Below, in pieces: positions 45,736-58,616 of a DNA stretch of 64,000 bases. Made by a program: the position numbers and the translations under genes. Source of the DNA: Sorex araneus (lineage: Eukaryota; Chordata; Mammalia; Eulipotyphla; Soricidae); the NCBI RefSeq assembly GCF_027595985.1, contig NC_073313.1:215700066-215764065 (forward strand). The letters run 5' to 3'. Below the pieces are notes generated by a model. It saw only the letters and a program-made list of their open reading frames with translations, was not told where the DNA came from and made no database searches. The first letter of the stretch is position 1, and the number at the start of each line of letters is the position of its first letter.

Positions 45736-45988
45736 GGGCTGGAGCAATAGCACAGCGGTAGGGCATTTGCCTTTCATGCAGACAACCCGTGTTCGATTCC
45801 TCTGCCCCTCTCGGAGAGCCCGGAAAGCTACCGAGAGTATCACGCCCCCACGTCAGAGCTTGGCAAGCTACCTGTGGTGTATTCGATATGCCAAAAACCA
45901 GTAACAATAAGTCTCACAATGAGAGCCGTTACTGGTGCCCGCTAGAACAAATCGAGCGCAGTGGGATGAATCAAATTGAATCGAATCG
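45736..45988 (+). mobile_element. SINE type B with GAATC-type tail
   Basis: Head GGGCTGGAGCAATAGCACAG, B-box GTGTTCGATTCC, body CTCTCGGAGAGCCCGGAAAG; tail TGAATCAAATTGAATCGAAT in place of the usual ACAGTG repeats. AGTATAAATAA / AGTACAAATAA flank it. Confidence 0.93.
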
Positions 45989-46219
45989 AGTACAAATAAA
46001 ATATATAACTATAATATATTAGGTATATTATACTAGTATAATATATTTCAAGGTACATAAAATTATTATTAATATAAAGTATATTGTACATTAAATAATA
46101 CCTTTCAGGTAAATAAATTTTAGTTCTCAGGCTCAAAATATGTAGAGCTCCAGTTTGGACATTGAGTTCAACTGAACTTGAATATAGAATTAACGTTTGT
46201 CAGCAAAGAAGCTGATTTA

Positions 46220-46390
46220 GGGGGCTGGAGCAATAGCACAGCGGGTAGGGCATTTGCCTTGGATGCAGCCGACTCGGGTTTGATCCCTGGCATCCCATAT
46301 GGTCCCCCAAGCACTGCCAGGAGTAATTCCTGAGTGCAAAGCCAGGAGTAACTCCTGAGCATCGCTGGGTGTGACCCAAAAAGCAAAAAA
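46220..46390 (+). mobile_element. SINE type A
   Basis: Near-consensus copy (GGCTGGAGCAATAGCACAGC; CATCCCATATGGTCCCCCAA; GTGACCCAAAAAGCAAAAAA). Flanked by AAAGAAGCTGATTTA / AAAGAAGCCGATTTA (46205-46219; 46391-46405). Confidence 0.95.
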
Positions 46391-46405
46391 AAAGAAGCCG
46401 ATTTA

Positions 46406-48662
46406 GTGTAATATCATGTTTGAGTTCCCTGTCCCTAAGAGCAGGGCTGAGGGGGAAAAAAAAACAAACCACAGGCCCTTGTATGGAGGATTATCCCAAG
46501 TAACTCGGGTAAGAAAATGAAGTTCTGATAAAGAAAAATGAAAGAAATAATTAGAGTCTGTGACAACAAGAAATTCAGACAATTACTATTGTGGATAACT
46601 GGAATTCAATGCTGGTAGAGAATTCATGGAGAGACTGATGAATGTTGGTTCCAGAATTCTTCCATCTGTGTGTGAACTGGGGACCGTATAATTTAATTTC
46701 CTTGTCCCCTTACAGTTTTTATTGAGGAATAATTAAGAAATAAGTAAGATGTTTAAAGTTACACACACTAATCTTGATCAGTCACTGCTGAGGGCTGCTC
46801 CCGTGCCTGTAGGAAAATGAGCCAACAACGGCATACAGCTCCTTGCAGTCTGTGCTATAAAGACTAGGACTCAAGAGATAGAGACTGCCATCAGTAACAT
46901 CTAAGACAGAACATAATGAAGCCAGGAAGGCCAGGGATACGAGTGTGAGTAGCAGAAAAAAAGTAAGCATTGAAACACGAGAGGAGACAGAACCTAAGAG
47001 AGTTTTTTGAATTAAACAATTAAACAAGAGTTTTGCAATAACTGAGAGCATTCTAAGACTCTTGGGCAGCAGCAAGATGGGATTGTTAAAAAAGAAAAAT
47101 TAACCGATCAAACAAACAAGCAAACACTATAGTATGGAAATGTAACTTTAGTAGACGTTTTATTTGGGGAATGACCTGGGCATAAAGGGCAGGTACAACT
47201 CTTCATGAATTTTTGGAAAACTGGGCTGCAGTTAAATGCAAGGACCTGGTACCTTTTGGGACCTGCCTTGTGGGGGATTACCTACGCCACACTGATGATG
47301 GGCCTGTGTCAGATGATGCTGGGGGCACGGTTCAGGTTTACGCCATGTATCATCTGTCCAGTCCTTACTACTAACTCTTAATACTAAGTAGACTAACACT
47401 GCACTTCTTTTCTTCAAAAAAAAAAACTTTCAAAGAAATTTAAGTTAACACAAACAACAACAAATAACCTTCCACAGATTATAGATTATATATGTATATA
47501 TATATATATTTATTTCAGTAGAAGAAAGATTTTAACTCAAAGTTCTCTAGGGAGTTTGTAAAGTAGAAAATGAAAGTAATCATATGTTGAATACTTCAGT
47601 GATACATTGTCAGTGGGGGATTTATCTTAGTTTTTATGCCAATGCATTGATTATCTTAAGTGTTTTATCTGGCTTTCATATGCCAAATAGCTACTGTTAA
47701 AGCTCTGAGAGGACTAATATATTGCTCTGTAAGTTATGTGTAGCTGAATACATGGCACATTTATTAGTACAGATAAGAATATCTAGAAGGTAGTCTTATT
47801 TTCCACAGATGATTTGTGAATTTTGTTTTCCATAATCAGAGTCTATATACAGTAATATTTGTTTCTCATTATGTTTATGTTTTCATCATACAGGAATTTG
47901 GGAGGGGATTATGTAAAAGGGGGGTTAATATACACTGGTGATTTAGAATTTATCAGGTTAAAATGATCTAGAACTTTGTATGATGTCTAGAGTCAAGGTC
48001 AAACTTTCCTGTTGACTTTTCAGAGGTTTTCTATGAATTTAAATGACTGATCGTGTTGCTAGAATTGAAAATTGGTTGCTGTGCAATATCTTTCTTCCAA
48101 GAAGAATGTATTTTGTTTATCAGTTTACATCACAAAAAATATTGAGTGGCTATTCTGAAACATTTTATACATCTTATGTAATAAAATAGAAGACTCACCT
48201 GGCATGATGATGTTTGAAATGCCATAGTAGGATCACATGGAACTGGTCTTCACTCTATACATATAACTACTGTATAAATACAGTATAAATACCTTGAGGA
48301 AAGTCTTTTTAATGGAAAAACTCACAGTTCCTTGTAATACAGTGCATCCCAAATACACACACCTTCCTTTCTTACCCCTATTTTTTTTCAAAGAGCAAAA
48401 ACTCTTTGTTCATTCTCTCTGAATAACTTTTCCAAATGATGATGACAACATAGCAGAATCATGTACAAGTTAAGTAACTGTGACAAACAGCTTTTAGAAA
48501 GTTGTGACTGAGATTAGAATATGCATTGTGTGCAAGCAGAAGTTGTCATCATAAATACATGATAGAACCATACCTATTACAATCCTAGTTTTCTGATTTA
48601 AAAAATTAACCTGAAGCACAGCAATAAGCAAAACAAAGATATATAAAAGTTTCTGGACCTTT
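46406..48662. other. Unique intergenic sequence
   Basis: No recognised gene. A 97-codon minus frame at 46782-47075 has a hydrophobic stretch but no family resemblance. A TA-rich run lies at 47486-47510. Confidence 0.4.
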
Positions 48663-48819
48663 GGGCCAGGAAGCTAGTACAGAAGGTAAGGCATTGCCTT
48701 AGATACAGCTGACCAGGATTTAGTCCCTGGGACCCATATGTCCTGAGTATACTTGAGCATCGTCAAGCAAGGCGTAAGTCCCGGGAATATACCCAAAAAC
48801 AACAATAATAAAAAAAAAA
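48663..48819 (+). mobile_element. SINE type A (old copy)
   Basis: AGGAAGCTAGTACAGAAGGT head, GGACCCATATGTCCTGAGTA body, A-rich tail into which the next SINE inserted. Confidence 0.8.
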
Positions 48820-48823
48820 TCTG

Positions 48824-48990
48824 GGGCTGGAGCAATAGCACAGCGGGTAGGGTGTTTGCCTTGCACGCAGCTGACCCCGGTTCTAATCCCAGCATCCCAT
48901 ATGGTCCCCTGAGTACCGCCAGGGGTAATTCCTGAGTGCAGAGCCAGGAGTAACCCCTGTGCATCGCCGGGTGTGACCCAAAAACCAAAA
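48824..48990 (+). mobile_element. SINE type A (young copy in an older SINE tail)
   Basis: Near-consensus (GGAGCAATAGCACAGCGGGT; CATCCCATATGGTCCCCTGA; GCATCGCCGGGTGTGACCCA) with a long A tail. AAAAAAAATCTGG on both sides shows insertion into the A-rich tail of the preceding SINE. Confidence 0.94.
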
Positions 48991-49122
48991 AAAAAAAAAA
49001 AATCTGGACCAGGAAGGATGGCAAAACTGACAGCCAGATCCCTGCTTATCTTATTTAAACCTCACCCAAGATGGCTCCATCCTCGTTATATAGGGATAAT
49101 AGTACGGGAGTAAAACATTTCT

Positions 49123-49290
49123 TTTTTTAAGTAATTTTTAAATTTTATAAAGTATTTCACAATATTTGATTACATTTAATATTCAAACACCAATCCCACC
49201 ACCATTACACCTTCTCACCCCCATATTTCAGGTGTTTCCATCCCAAACCCCCCAATCCCTGGTCCAAAGCGAAAGCAAAATAATTATTTT
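49123..49290 (-). mobile_element. L1-type 3' end
   Basis: T-run followed by TTGATTACATTTAATATTCA and ACACCAATCCCACCACCATT, reverse complement of an L1 3'UTR end. It may form one element with repeat X, which continues to its right. Confidence 0.6.
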
Positions 49291-49302
49291 GTATTGTTTG
49301 TT

Positions 49303-49855
49303 ATGAAAACCGCTAAAAATGCTACAGAAAAATACCCTTAGAGGAAAGAGAGTGAGGATTGTTGTATTTCAATCAGGGAACATTAAGCCCTTCTACAAGA
49401 GATCACTAACATGTTGTTAGAAGTTGAGCCTTGTGTGTTTTTATATATGTGTGTGTGTGTAAATATATATATATATATATCTGTAAATAAAAATATTTCC
49501 CTCTAAGTTCAAAGCCTCTTACTTTGAACTCCATCAAATGTGGTGCGATACTCTTGGAGCATGGGTAGGGTGTGTAGTATGAAGTGTTGCATGGCTGCCA
49601 ATGCGACCCTGTGCTCTGTCCAGTAATTGGTTCACTCGTCAGTGAGGCTCAGCCTGAGCATGTGGAAAGTGGCTGTCACTGTGGTGGCAGATGAGTTCTG
49701 GAGGTTTTCAGCTGTTGGGTTGGGTCCCTTAGGGTGGGGAGGGGTCTCACCCCCCGCCCTCTGGGGCACCTGGAGTAAAACAGCCTGGCATGGGGTCTGA
49801 TGGCATGGTTATGGTGAGTGTCATGTTATGCTCCCTTCTAAGAGAGAAGGACATG
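49303..49855. repeat. Unnamed dispersed repeat X, copy 2
   Basis: Partner of 34000-34640 (see shared blocks there); internal TG/TA microsatellite at 49444-49482. If it belongs to the L1-type end at 49123, the element is on the minus strand. Confidence 0.65.
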
Positions 49856-49991
49856 TGATTTGTAAAAAAAAAAAAAATTGTTTGAGAATAGCAGCCGGAT
49901 AGTTTAGCAGGTCATCTCTTGCTCTCCAAAATAATTTGGCACATATGCATTCCAGTTCAAAAAGAAAAGTGGAATTAAGAAATGGAGGGGG

Positions 49992-50176
49992 AGGGGGCTG
50001 GAGCGATAGCACAGCAGGAAGGGCGTTTGCCTTGCACACGGTCGACCCGGATTCGATTCCCAGCATCCCATATGGTCCCCTCGAGCACCACCAGGAGTGA
50101 TTTCTGAGTGCAGAGCCAGGAGTAACCCCTGTACATCACCAGGTTTGACCCAAAAAACAAAAAACAAACAAACAAA
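49992..50176 (+). mobile_element. SINE type A with perfect target-site duplication
   Basis: Near-consensus head (GCTGGAGCGATAGCACAGCA), CATCCCATATGGTCCCCTCG, and a (CAAA)n-like tail. Exact 15-bp duplication AAGAAATGGAGGGGG at 49977-49991 and 50177-50191. Confidence 0.96.
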
Positions 50177-50356
50177 AAGAAATGGAGGGGGAAAATGGTC
50201 AAGATAAGCATCGTTTAAAACAGAAATCTGGGCAGAAGTATTTGAGAAGGGAATGAGAAGGTAAAAAACACTACTGACTACATATTTGCTTCAATTTTTT
50301 CTCTTCTATCAGACAACTTACTCCCAGGATATTTCTGAACCTACCACCTACCTTAT

Positions 50357-50520
50357 TATTTTTTTTTCTTTTTGGGTCACACCTAGCAATGCACAAGGGT
50401 TACTCCTGGCTTTGCACTCAGGAATTTCTCCTGGCAGTGCTCAGGGACCATATGGAATGCTGGGAATTGAACCTGGGTCGGCCTCGTGCAAGGCAAATGC
50501 CCTACCCGCTGTGTTGCAGC
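50357..50520 (-). mobile_element. SINE type A
   Basis: TCTTTTTGGGTCACACCTAG, CTCAGGGACCATATGGAATG, TGAACCTGGGTCGGCCTCGT; the first head bases are altered at GTGTTGCAGCCC. CCTACCAC-type flanks on both sides. Confidence 0.93.
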
Positions 50521-51957
50521 CCTACCACATGCCTTCTTAACTGTAACAGAGTCTTATACTGAATCTCCTCTATCTTGAGGTATTACTCTATGCTAATTAG
50601 TATTAATATATTCATGTGCCATGTCAACAGTTAACATGTTTGCTTTTATATTCACTAAGTGCATTTTGCTAGAGGAATAATTAAAATGATGGCGTTGTGG
50701 GCAGCATACGAAGGAGATGCAATTGGGAAAACAAGATTTCTGACATATAAGAAATTCGTCTCTGAGCTTGGGGAATCCACCTCTTTTCCAGCAAGCTCAC
50801 TTATGTCCCAGACAGACTCTCTTATTACTGGAGGTTGTGTACTTCCAGGCTGCTCACTGCAATACAACCACAAGAAATGGCTTCAGGTTCGTTCATCATT
50901 GGTATTGCCAGCAGGATACTACTACCATAGTAGAATCTTTCTTCTGAAAGAAAGAAAACTTCTGAACTTTGTTTAATCCAGAAATTTCAAACAAGTTTGA
51001 CCAGACAGCAGTATTCAGTGGGACATATTTTTTTAGAAGTAAACTAACATTTTATGCACATTTGTACTTACAGTGTGGAAAGAAGTCAGGGGTCATTTTC
51101 ATTTGTTCAAAATTTTTACATTGAGGGTGAGTAGGATGGATTGTTCATCTTTTAGAGTAGGCCTGTGGGTCCTTCATCATAATTCTTCACTCACTGGACT
51201 GGTGGTTCAATGTGAAGGCCTGTTGATGAGATATTTCTCTGGTCCTATGGTTCCACAAATAACTTGTCTCCCCCATCCTTCTTGGGTGGGAGGGCCTCTG
51301 GTGCTGTATCCACAGTGCTGGAGTGATGAAATGGTACCAACAAGCTCACTAGAGGTCAGTTGTGCTTAAGGCATATACCTTAACCCATGCACTCTTCCTC
51401 TGCTTTTCTGTCTAGTTTTTAAAATAAAGGAGAGTTTTCCTAATATGGAATCAGTCAAGAAACCTGTATCATTCTAATAAATCATTAGATTTATTCTCTT
51501 TTTTTGGCTCTAATTAATTTTCAGCCGAAAATTCAAATATTGGCATGCTAACATACATTCATGTTTCTTTTAGATCAAAAATGATTATTCTCCATTTTCT
51601 CTGTAACAATAGTTCAGTGTCTTTATAGAAATTGTGTTAATTTCAGTTACAGTATGATATGTCTTAAAATTAGAGTGTAATGAGCATATGTTTGCTTATA
51701 ACTCTTATAACTCAAAAAATAGAAGTCAAATAAAATATCTTTAATCAATAATTAAAGGAAAATAAACCTTACATATTGTTAGATTGACTAAGATTGTTTC
51801 CCCTGAAATTATTGATCATTGTTAAGTTCTAGAATTTTTCAAAAGGACCTTGTACCCACATGTACTTAACCTGATTCTTCTTTGCTATATTTCTGTTAGG
51901 AAGTTGGGCCTCATCTCATTGAATATCTGATTTGCCTCTAAAAACCTCACATTTTGG
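50521..51957. other. Unique intergenic sequence
   Basis: No gene was recognised. Frames of 105 (50659-50976) and 98 (51073-51369) codons have no domain or splice context supporting them. A faint SINE-like trace is at 51310-51390. Confidence 0.4.
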
Positions 51958-52125
51958 AGCTGAAGAGATAGTACAAAGGGCACAACATTTACCCTTCACT
52001 CAGCTGATCCAGTTCAATCTCTAGAATTTCATATTGTCCCCTGAAGTCACCACCAAGAGTGACTCTTGAGCACAGGACCAAGAGTAAGCCCCAGGCTGGA
52101 TGTATCCTAAAAGCCAAATCAAAAC
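51958..52125 (+). mobile_element. SINE type A (old copy)
   Basis: AGCTGAAGAGATAGTACAAA head, TTGTCCCCTGAAGTCACCAC, AATCAAAACAAAACC tail; diverged. Confidence 0.8.
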
Positions 52126-52400
52126 AAAACCTCTCATATTTCTATCTTCTTCAAACTACTTGAATCATGGGGCAGGTTTATGGCTTTCAGCTTATAGTGT
52201 GCCCAAATCTTGAAGGAATCTCGAGTGTCTCATTCAGTAACCAAAAATAAGGAACCATCATCCAGTTAGCTGACTAGGCAGGGACATTTAAAAAAATTAT
52301 ACTAATTGAGAGTCTGTGGTTTGCAATACTACTAATAATGATTTCTCATGCACATAGTTCCAACACTACACCCAACACCACTGTAAGGTGGGGACATTTT

Positions 52401-52554
52401 TTGTTTGTTTGATTCTGTTTAGGGGGGCAAACCAGGCAGTGCTTAGGGATAACTCCTCTCAGAGCTCAGGGACCATATATAGTGCATGGGATTGAAGCCA
52501 GGTCAGACATATACAAGGCAAACACCCTACTTGGTGTGCTATTGCTTTGGCCCC
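52401..52554 (-). mobile_element. SINE type A (diverged) with intact duplication
   Basis: GGGCAAACCAGGCAGTGCTT, CTCAGGGACCATATATAGTG, GGCAAACACCCTACTTGGTG. Although diverged, AGGTGGGGACATTTT is repeated exactly at 52386-52400 and 52555-52569. Confidence 0.9.
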
Positions 52555-53002
52555 AGGTGGGGACATTTTTATCAAGACTGGTGGCTCTGGGCTCACACCA
52601 AATATTCTTAGTCTTCAGAAAACCATTATTTGGAAACATCTGAAATTAAAAAGAATCTAGTGTGTTTCTTTTTCTTTTCCATTCTTTCTTTATTTTTATT
52701 ATCCAGTTTATTTCTGCTTTCTATTTTCATAGGAAGATTTATTTGCACTTCTCTAACCTCTCATTCCTGTAGGCATACCAATGATAGAAATAAGAAACAA
52801 AAGAAATGAGGAAAATGGAAGAATCTCCAAGTGAAGATAAAATTATGCCAACTCATAATTTAATATTATTTAGTAGGAAAAATAATAAAATTGTAATCTC
52901 TCTGGAGTGAGATTAGAGTTACACTGTTTTCTCTGTGTGAGGCTTTACTCCATGCAATGAGCATATAGATTTCTTTACCCTCATTACCAAAAAGACATTT
53001 TT

Positions 53003-53175
53003 TATTGTTGTTTCATTTGGGGGCCAGAATTAGCAGTGCTCAAGGCTTACTCCTGGCTCTGTGCTCAGGGGTCACCCAAGTAGGATTGGGAGACCATATG
53101 GGGTAACAGGGATAGAGCCCAGGTTCACTGCATACAAGGCATGCACCTACTTGTATACTATTGTTTCAACCCTCA
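53003..53175 (-). mobile_element. SINE type A (old copy)
   Basis: GGGGGCCAGAATTAGCAGTG, ACTCCTGGCTCTGTGCTCAG, GAGACCATATGGGGTAACAG; diverged head. Confidence 0.85.
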
Positions 53176-53246
53176 AGAAAAACGTTTTTTCCCCCCATAC
53201 CTGGCAGCTCTCAGGTCAAAAAGGATAATATTATTTGTTATGATTT

Positions 53247-53488
53247 CTGTCACTGTCACTGTCATCTCGTTGCTCATCGATTTGCTCGAGCAGGCACCAG
53301 TAACGTCTCCATTATGAGACTTATTGTTACGGTTTTTGGCACATCGAATACGCCACGGGTAGCGTGCCAGGCTCTGCTATGCAGGTGAGATACTCCGTAG
53401 TTTGCCGGGTTCTCCGAGAGGGGCAGAGAAATCGAACCCGGGTCAGCCGCATGCAAGGCAAACACCCTACCGCTGTGCTATCGCTTCT
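53247..53488 (-). mobile_element. SINE type B with perfect target-site duplication
   Basis: Tail CTGTCACTGTCACTGTCATC, RTE-type end CATCGATTTGCTCGAGCAGG, B-box region AAATCGAACCCGGGTCAGCC. Exact 13-bp duplication TTTGTTATGATTT at 53234-53246 and 53489-53501. Confidence 0.95.
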
Positions 53489-53501
53489 TTTGTTATGATT
53501 T

Positions 53502-54514
53502 AGTAGATCAAATTGAGATTTAGGAGCATTTAAAAAAAACAACTTTCTGATGAGAAACTATAAATTATCAAATAACAGTTTTATAGTATTTTCCAAATAT
53601 GTTATACAAAATCTTATCAAATATGAGCATTTCACTTTTGCATAGTGAGGAAAACAAGTACCAAAAAATGAGCTAAAGAAACAAAAATACCTACCTATTA
53701 TAAATGTACTTTTTTTGAAGATCAATAGTAACCCATGAAAATCTATTACACAGTGATAGCGCTAAGGAGGGAAATAAAGCTGAGAGTGACAGAAAGGTTT
53801 GGGAGAGAAATGTTGGAGATGAATTGACCAGAATAGATTCCACTGGGAACTTGTCATTTGAATTAAAAATCTGAAGAGAAAGAGAGCCTCACAAGAAACT
53901 GCAATAAGTTAGTATAGGTACAAGAACTTAAATGAATGACCTTGAGACAAGATTGTAGTCAGAATGTTAGAGAAGCAGCAAAGAGGCCAGACTAGATAAT
54001 GTGAGTCAAAGACCAAGGAAGGGAGCGGAATCAAAAATACAAGGGAGAACTACCGGTTATAAGTTCAGGGAGACGGCTAAGAGAAAACTTTTCAGATCCT
54101 GGTGAGACTAGATCTTGTAAGATAGACCTACCTGTTTCACAGAGCTCAAAGTAAACTGGGGAAAATAGATGAGCAACTGTAAGAAAGTAAAAAGTAAAAA
54201 TGACTTAAAATGAAGAAGATACAGGGTGTTATAAAGACATAGTGAGCTGAGTCCTATTGTCCCCTAGCATTCTGCATTCATCCTGCCTTTATTGCGATCT
54301 AGCAGATAGGTCTGATCTACCTGAATGGAGATGATGATGGCTCACGGTATGGGGAAATAGAGTGATTGCAGCTGTGTTTTGAGCACTGAGGCAACTATAA
54401 GAAAAAATGGTTCTAAGGTGAATATTTCAGGAATTGGGGAAAATTGTTATGACAAATACAAAACAACTAATAGGATAGTGTTTTAAAATGAAGCTGGATG
54501 GCTGGAGGGAATTC
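53502..54514. other. Unique intergenic sequence
   Basis: No gene or repeat was recognised. Confidence 0.4.
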
Positions 54515-54668
54515 TCAGTAAGCTGGAGCATATAGTTTATAAGCAGGATGTCTGAGTTCAATCTCCAGGACTGCATAGTTCCCAAGCATCACTGGGAGCC
54601 ACCCACAAGCACTGAGACAGAGGTGTGAGGCTTCATAGGGTATGTCTGCTCCCCCATCAAAAAGAAGA
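54515..54668 (+). mobile_element. SINE type A (old copy)
   Basis: AAGCTGGAGCATATAGTTTA, CTGAGTTCAATCTCCAGGAC, AGTTCCCAAGCATCACTGGG and an AAG-rich tail. Confidence 0.75.
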
Positions 54669-55957
54669 AGAAGCTAGAGAAGTAGTGCCCTTTCAGAGTA
54701 TAGAAAGCATTGCCGTCTATGTTAACGATCAGTCCGTACCTGAGAGCACTAGGAAGACAGGGGAGATTACATGATTACAGGGGGATTACAAGATTGGGTC
54801 TGTCATTTGAAAGGTCACTATGATGAAGAGTGGAAAGCAAGTGGAGAGGAACAAGCTGTGAAAAAGAGGAAGCTGTTAAAACTCCTACAGGTGCAGGGCA
54901 GAGATGTTGGATTTGGGGACCTTACTGATATCCTAGGGAGGAGGGAGATGTGAACACACTTGAAGGATACTTAGAAACTAGAATAGATAGGAGTGGATGA
55001 CTGATTGAATGTGAGGCTGCTGGTGGAGAAATTTCAAGTAGAGAGAAGGATCAAGGTATCATTCAATATTATGGCTCTAGAAAATTGATCTTGATGCCAC
55101 TAACTGCAGCTAGGAAACAAAGAAGGAAAATCAAAGTTGGAGATGGACCTGGTTTTCAGAACATCAACCTAACTCAAGTAGCATTTACTGTATCATTTTG
55201 CTTGTAATTTTTTTCTCCCATCTAAATATTTAGGCAATATCTAATTTGACTGTACCTTGGGTTACTCAATATTTATATTTGATATAGTAAGTATTTGCAT
55301 GCAGCGAACGCAAGGGCGCATTTCTGACAGCTCTCAGTTTACTAGATTAAGGACTGGGTTTCAAGCAGGATTTAAGTAATGATTGTAAGCGACATAGATA
55401 AGCACGTGGCGCCATCTTCAGGCCAACTTGATAAAGGATTATAAACCAGCCTGATTGAACAGCCAGCTTTATCCAGCAGTACGCAGGACTCCATCTTGTT
55501 TGGTGATAAGGTGAACAGATGTTTCTGCTACTTGCAATTGCTTGACCAAATCTTTTGTTTTCTTCAGAAAAGTATCTTATTACATTATATGAAAAAACAA
55601 TCACATAGGATATTCCTGTGAAATCATTCCAGTTTGAAAGTGTCTGTGAGCTATGGAAAAGTCTAAAGAAAAATAAATGAAGGCCATTATTTGAGGTTTT
55701 CTGTTGTGGTACCCAAATTTTTCAACGTTTTTCAAATTTTATATAGTTAAATTCTTCTCCGGGTGTTTCGTTAAATATATAATCAAGGGAAATTTGACTC
55801 TTCGGCATTTGTAATGTTCTACAATTGAGTGTATATACTAATTGAAGGGGAAAATAATTTGTTCAGCTTTGAACCCAAAATTTTGGTTCAGGAAACATAA
55901 TCTCATTAACTAATTATCTCTACTTTTCAGATATAAGAGAATATATTTCAAAGGGCT
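54669..55957. other. Unique intergenic sequence
   Basis: No gene was recognised. A patch at 55290-55560 (CACGTGGCGCCATCTTCAGG; GGACTCCATCTTGTTTGG) may be a degraded LTR or a conserved element; unresolved. Confidence 0.35.
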
Positions 55958-56110
55958 GAAACTCATACTTTGCGTCTAGAGTCTGGGATTGTTCCCAAAC
56001 ACTCATGTTCCCTGAGCACCACTGGGAGTGACCCCAGAACACTGAACTAGGTATAGACCCTGAATGCCATTGGGTAGTATTCAAAAATCCAAAATAAAGA
56101 AATAAAATAT
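55958..56110 (+). mobile_element. SINE type A (old copy)
   Basis: CATGTTCCCTGAGCACCACT, GGGAGTGACCCCAGAACACT and an AAT-rich tail; the head is barely recognisable. Confidence 0.6.
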
Positions 56111-56148
56111 TTTGTATAAAGGATATAAAGCATGGATATTTTTCTCAT

Positions 56149-56393
56149 ATCACTGTCACTGTCATCCCATTGCTCAACGATTTGCTCGAGCAGGCACCAG
56201 TAATATCTCCATTGTGACACTTGTTACTGTTTTGGGGATATTGAATATGACATGGGTAGCTTGCCAGGCTCTGCCCTGTGGGTGAGATACTCTCAGTAGC
56301 TTGCCAGGTTCTCTCGAGAGGGGCGGAGAAATTGAACCTGGGTCGGCCTCATGCAAGGCGAACACCCTGACCGCTCTGCTATTGCTCCAGCCC
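56149..56393 (-). mobile_element. SINE type B
   Basis: Tail ATCACTGTCACTGTCATCCC, end CAACGATTTGCTCGAGCAGG, body GGTTCTCTCGAGAGGGGCGG, head end GCTATTGCTCCAGCCC. Confidence 0.93.
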
Positions 56394-57249
56394 AAATTCT
56401 GATCACTTGGCTAAAAGTGGCAAATCCCAGGTCTCAATTGTTCTCGTAACTAACAAATATAATATAGTTTAATTACTTTTATTAAAAACATTTCAGCCTT
56501 TTTCTTATCTTATTTAAATAAGCTCCACCTTACCTTTTTGCAGTTTATATGTTTAAGCATGTGAAAGCTTGTGCCTGTCAATATTTGTCAGAAAAAATTT
56601 ACCATCTTTGTGTACAGAACTTGCTGTTTAACCTACATTGAACATTAGCACAGTTCTGTGAATAAGTGGAAGATGAACAGCATGGCTTTTACATGGAGGC
56701 AAGTGGTTTCTACTATATTTAAACTCCCTTCTCACAAATAGATTTTATTTCTGGATGCTTCTCACTAAAAATACGTGTGACTTTCAGTTGAGGATTTGTA
56801 AGTCCATAATTCCTATTAATTCTCAAAGGAGGGAACAAATTCATCTCAATTTTATTTCTGGATAAATGCATCTCAGACCACCCCCATCAAGGTTTATTTA
56901 GGTTTCCTGATGTTCGAGTTGGATTTATTGGGGGGGATGGGACATTCTGAAAGTGTGACCAAGAACAATAACTAATAATAATTGTGTATTTATAATGAAC
57001 TTGTGATTTACATAAGTTAGAACCCTCATAGCAACCTGTGGACACTGTTTTGTGAGTGGGCAGTTACATTTTACATATATTCCCATATACATATTTACAT
57101 ATATTACATTTTACAAAATTTTAAATAATTAGTCAAACATCTCACACACACTGTCTAACAAAACTATGGAAATAAATTGTAACCAGTCATTCTCTCTCTC
57201 CGGAGTCAATAAGTTTGAAACCTCATAACGCCTGATTAGAAGCTGTGGT
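56394..57249. other. Unique intergenic sequence
   Basis: Nothing recognisable. Confidence 0.4.
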
Positions 57250-57440
57250 GTAGGTTGGGCTACCCCTAGCTTAATGCTCAAGACTTACTTCTGGCAGTGC
57301 TCAGTACCCCATATGTTGTACCGGGGACATAACAGACAAGCACTTTATATCCTGTACTGTCTCTCTGACCCTGTGTTTGGTTTTGGGGACCACATCTGGC
57401 AGTGACCCCAGAGTGCTCTCAGTACTCAGGAAAAAAAACA
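57250..57440 (-). mobile_element. SINE type A (old; possibly two pieces)
   Basis: GCTACCCCTAGCTTAATGCT, AGTACCCCATATGTTGTACC and GTCTCTCTGACC, then a second start GGTTTTGGGGACCACATCTG at 57380. Confidence 0.65.
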
Positions 57441-57697
57441 GCTGTATATTCATTCTTCAGTTAAATGTTAGAATAGCAACAAAATCTTGTATTCAGGAAT
57501 TTCGTTGGCATGACAGTACCAAATCCTCATACAAATGCTGCTCTGAGTAGAGTAAAAAATGGTCATGTATTCTTTGTTGCTTCTTCTGCCCTCAGATGAA
57601 ATCCCACACCTTATTCCTTTAATGTAGTCTGGCTTTAAGACTTTTGGAGGCCAATAAAGTGCAGCAGAAGTAATGCTCACCCACTTCCTGCCCTTAA

Positions 57698-57845
57698 GAG
57701 GACTGTCAGGTGGATAAGGTGCTTGCTTTGCATTACAGTGGACCCTGGGTTCCATCCTCCATTCATTCCACCCAGAAGTGATCTCTGAGATCAGAGCCAG
57801 GAGTAAGCCCTGAGCACCAAAGACTGGCTGCCAAATCAAAATATA
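57698..57845 (+). mobile_element. SINE type A (old copy)
   Basis: GTGGATAAGGTGCTTGCTTT, CCCTGGGTTCCATCCTCCAT, GAGATCAGAGCCAGGAGTAA. Confidence 0.75.
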
Positions 57846-58598
57846 TTTCTGACTAAATAGATAAAAAATTGCTTACTAAATATAGTGTGGAAACCATAAC
57901 AAGTCCATAAGAGAACTGGACTCTAAGTTGTACCTGAGTTTGAAAGTGAATGTTCACCTATATAGTCAAGACTATATGCTTTGCTACTTGTTTATATTAT
58001 CAATTTCATTCAACTAATTATATTTGATGGTAACTTTGCAGCAAACATTGGTCTTATATAACTCCTGGGATATGAGAAATGAAATAACCATAAAATCAGT
58101 TATTTGATCTTCTAAAGTCTGAGGCTAAAATATAAGTTTGAGCTGAATCACTAGACTCAAGATGAAATTTCGTGTTTCTATTAGAAAGAAGAACTGTGAA
58201 TTGATCTATAAATGTGATAAGAAAATTTCCTTGTTCTGGATAAAGATATTAGAAACTACATCTCTTAGACTATTGTACATTAATTTGAGAGTTATACTGT
58301 CATAAAATTCAAGATCTTTCACTGCTGGTACAACTGAGAATGCTGTACATAAGAGAGGCCAAGACTCACTCACAGGTTGATACAAATTATTTTCCAGGTT
58401 ATCATTCACTGCTCCAGGTGCCAGCGGCCCCAGGGGCCTCCCACTGGTCAGGTCTTCAAACACAATGCTCTTGGTATTGTTTTTGGGAGAAGACAGGCTC
58501 TGGCTCCAGTTCAAAGCCAGCCTATATCACTTCCTTGCTATGCAGCCTTACTAAATTTTTGTACTTTACCTCAATTTTGTCCTTTTAAAACTAGCAAT
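57846..58598. other. Unique intergenic sequence
   Basis: No gene was recognised. Confidence 0.4.
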
Positions 58599-58616
58599 AA
58601 AATAATTCCAATTATA

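Noticed and set aside
46782..47075. 97-codon minus frame with a hydrophobic stretch
   Set aside because: No recognisable family, splice context or repeats supporting a gene.
50659..50976. 105-codon frame
   Set aside because: No family resemblance; a chance frame in intergenic DNA.
54771..54953. 60-codon Lys/Glu-rich frame
   Set aside because: Short, without domain or exon signals.
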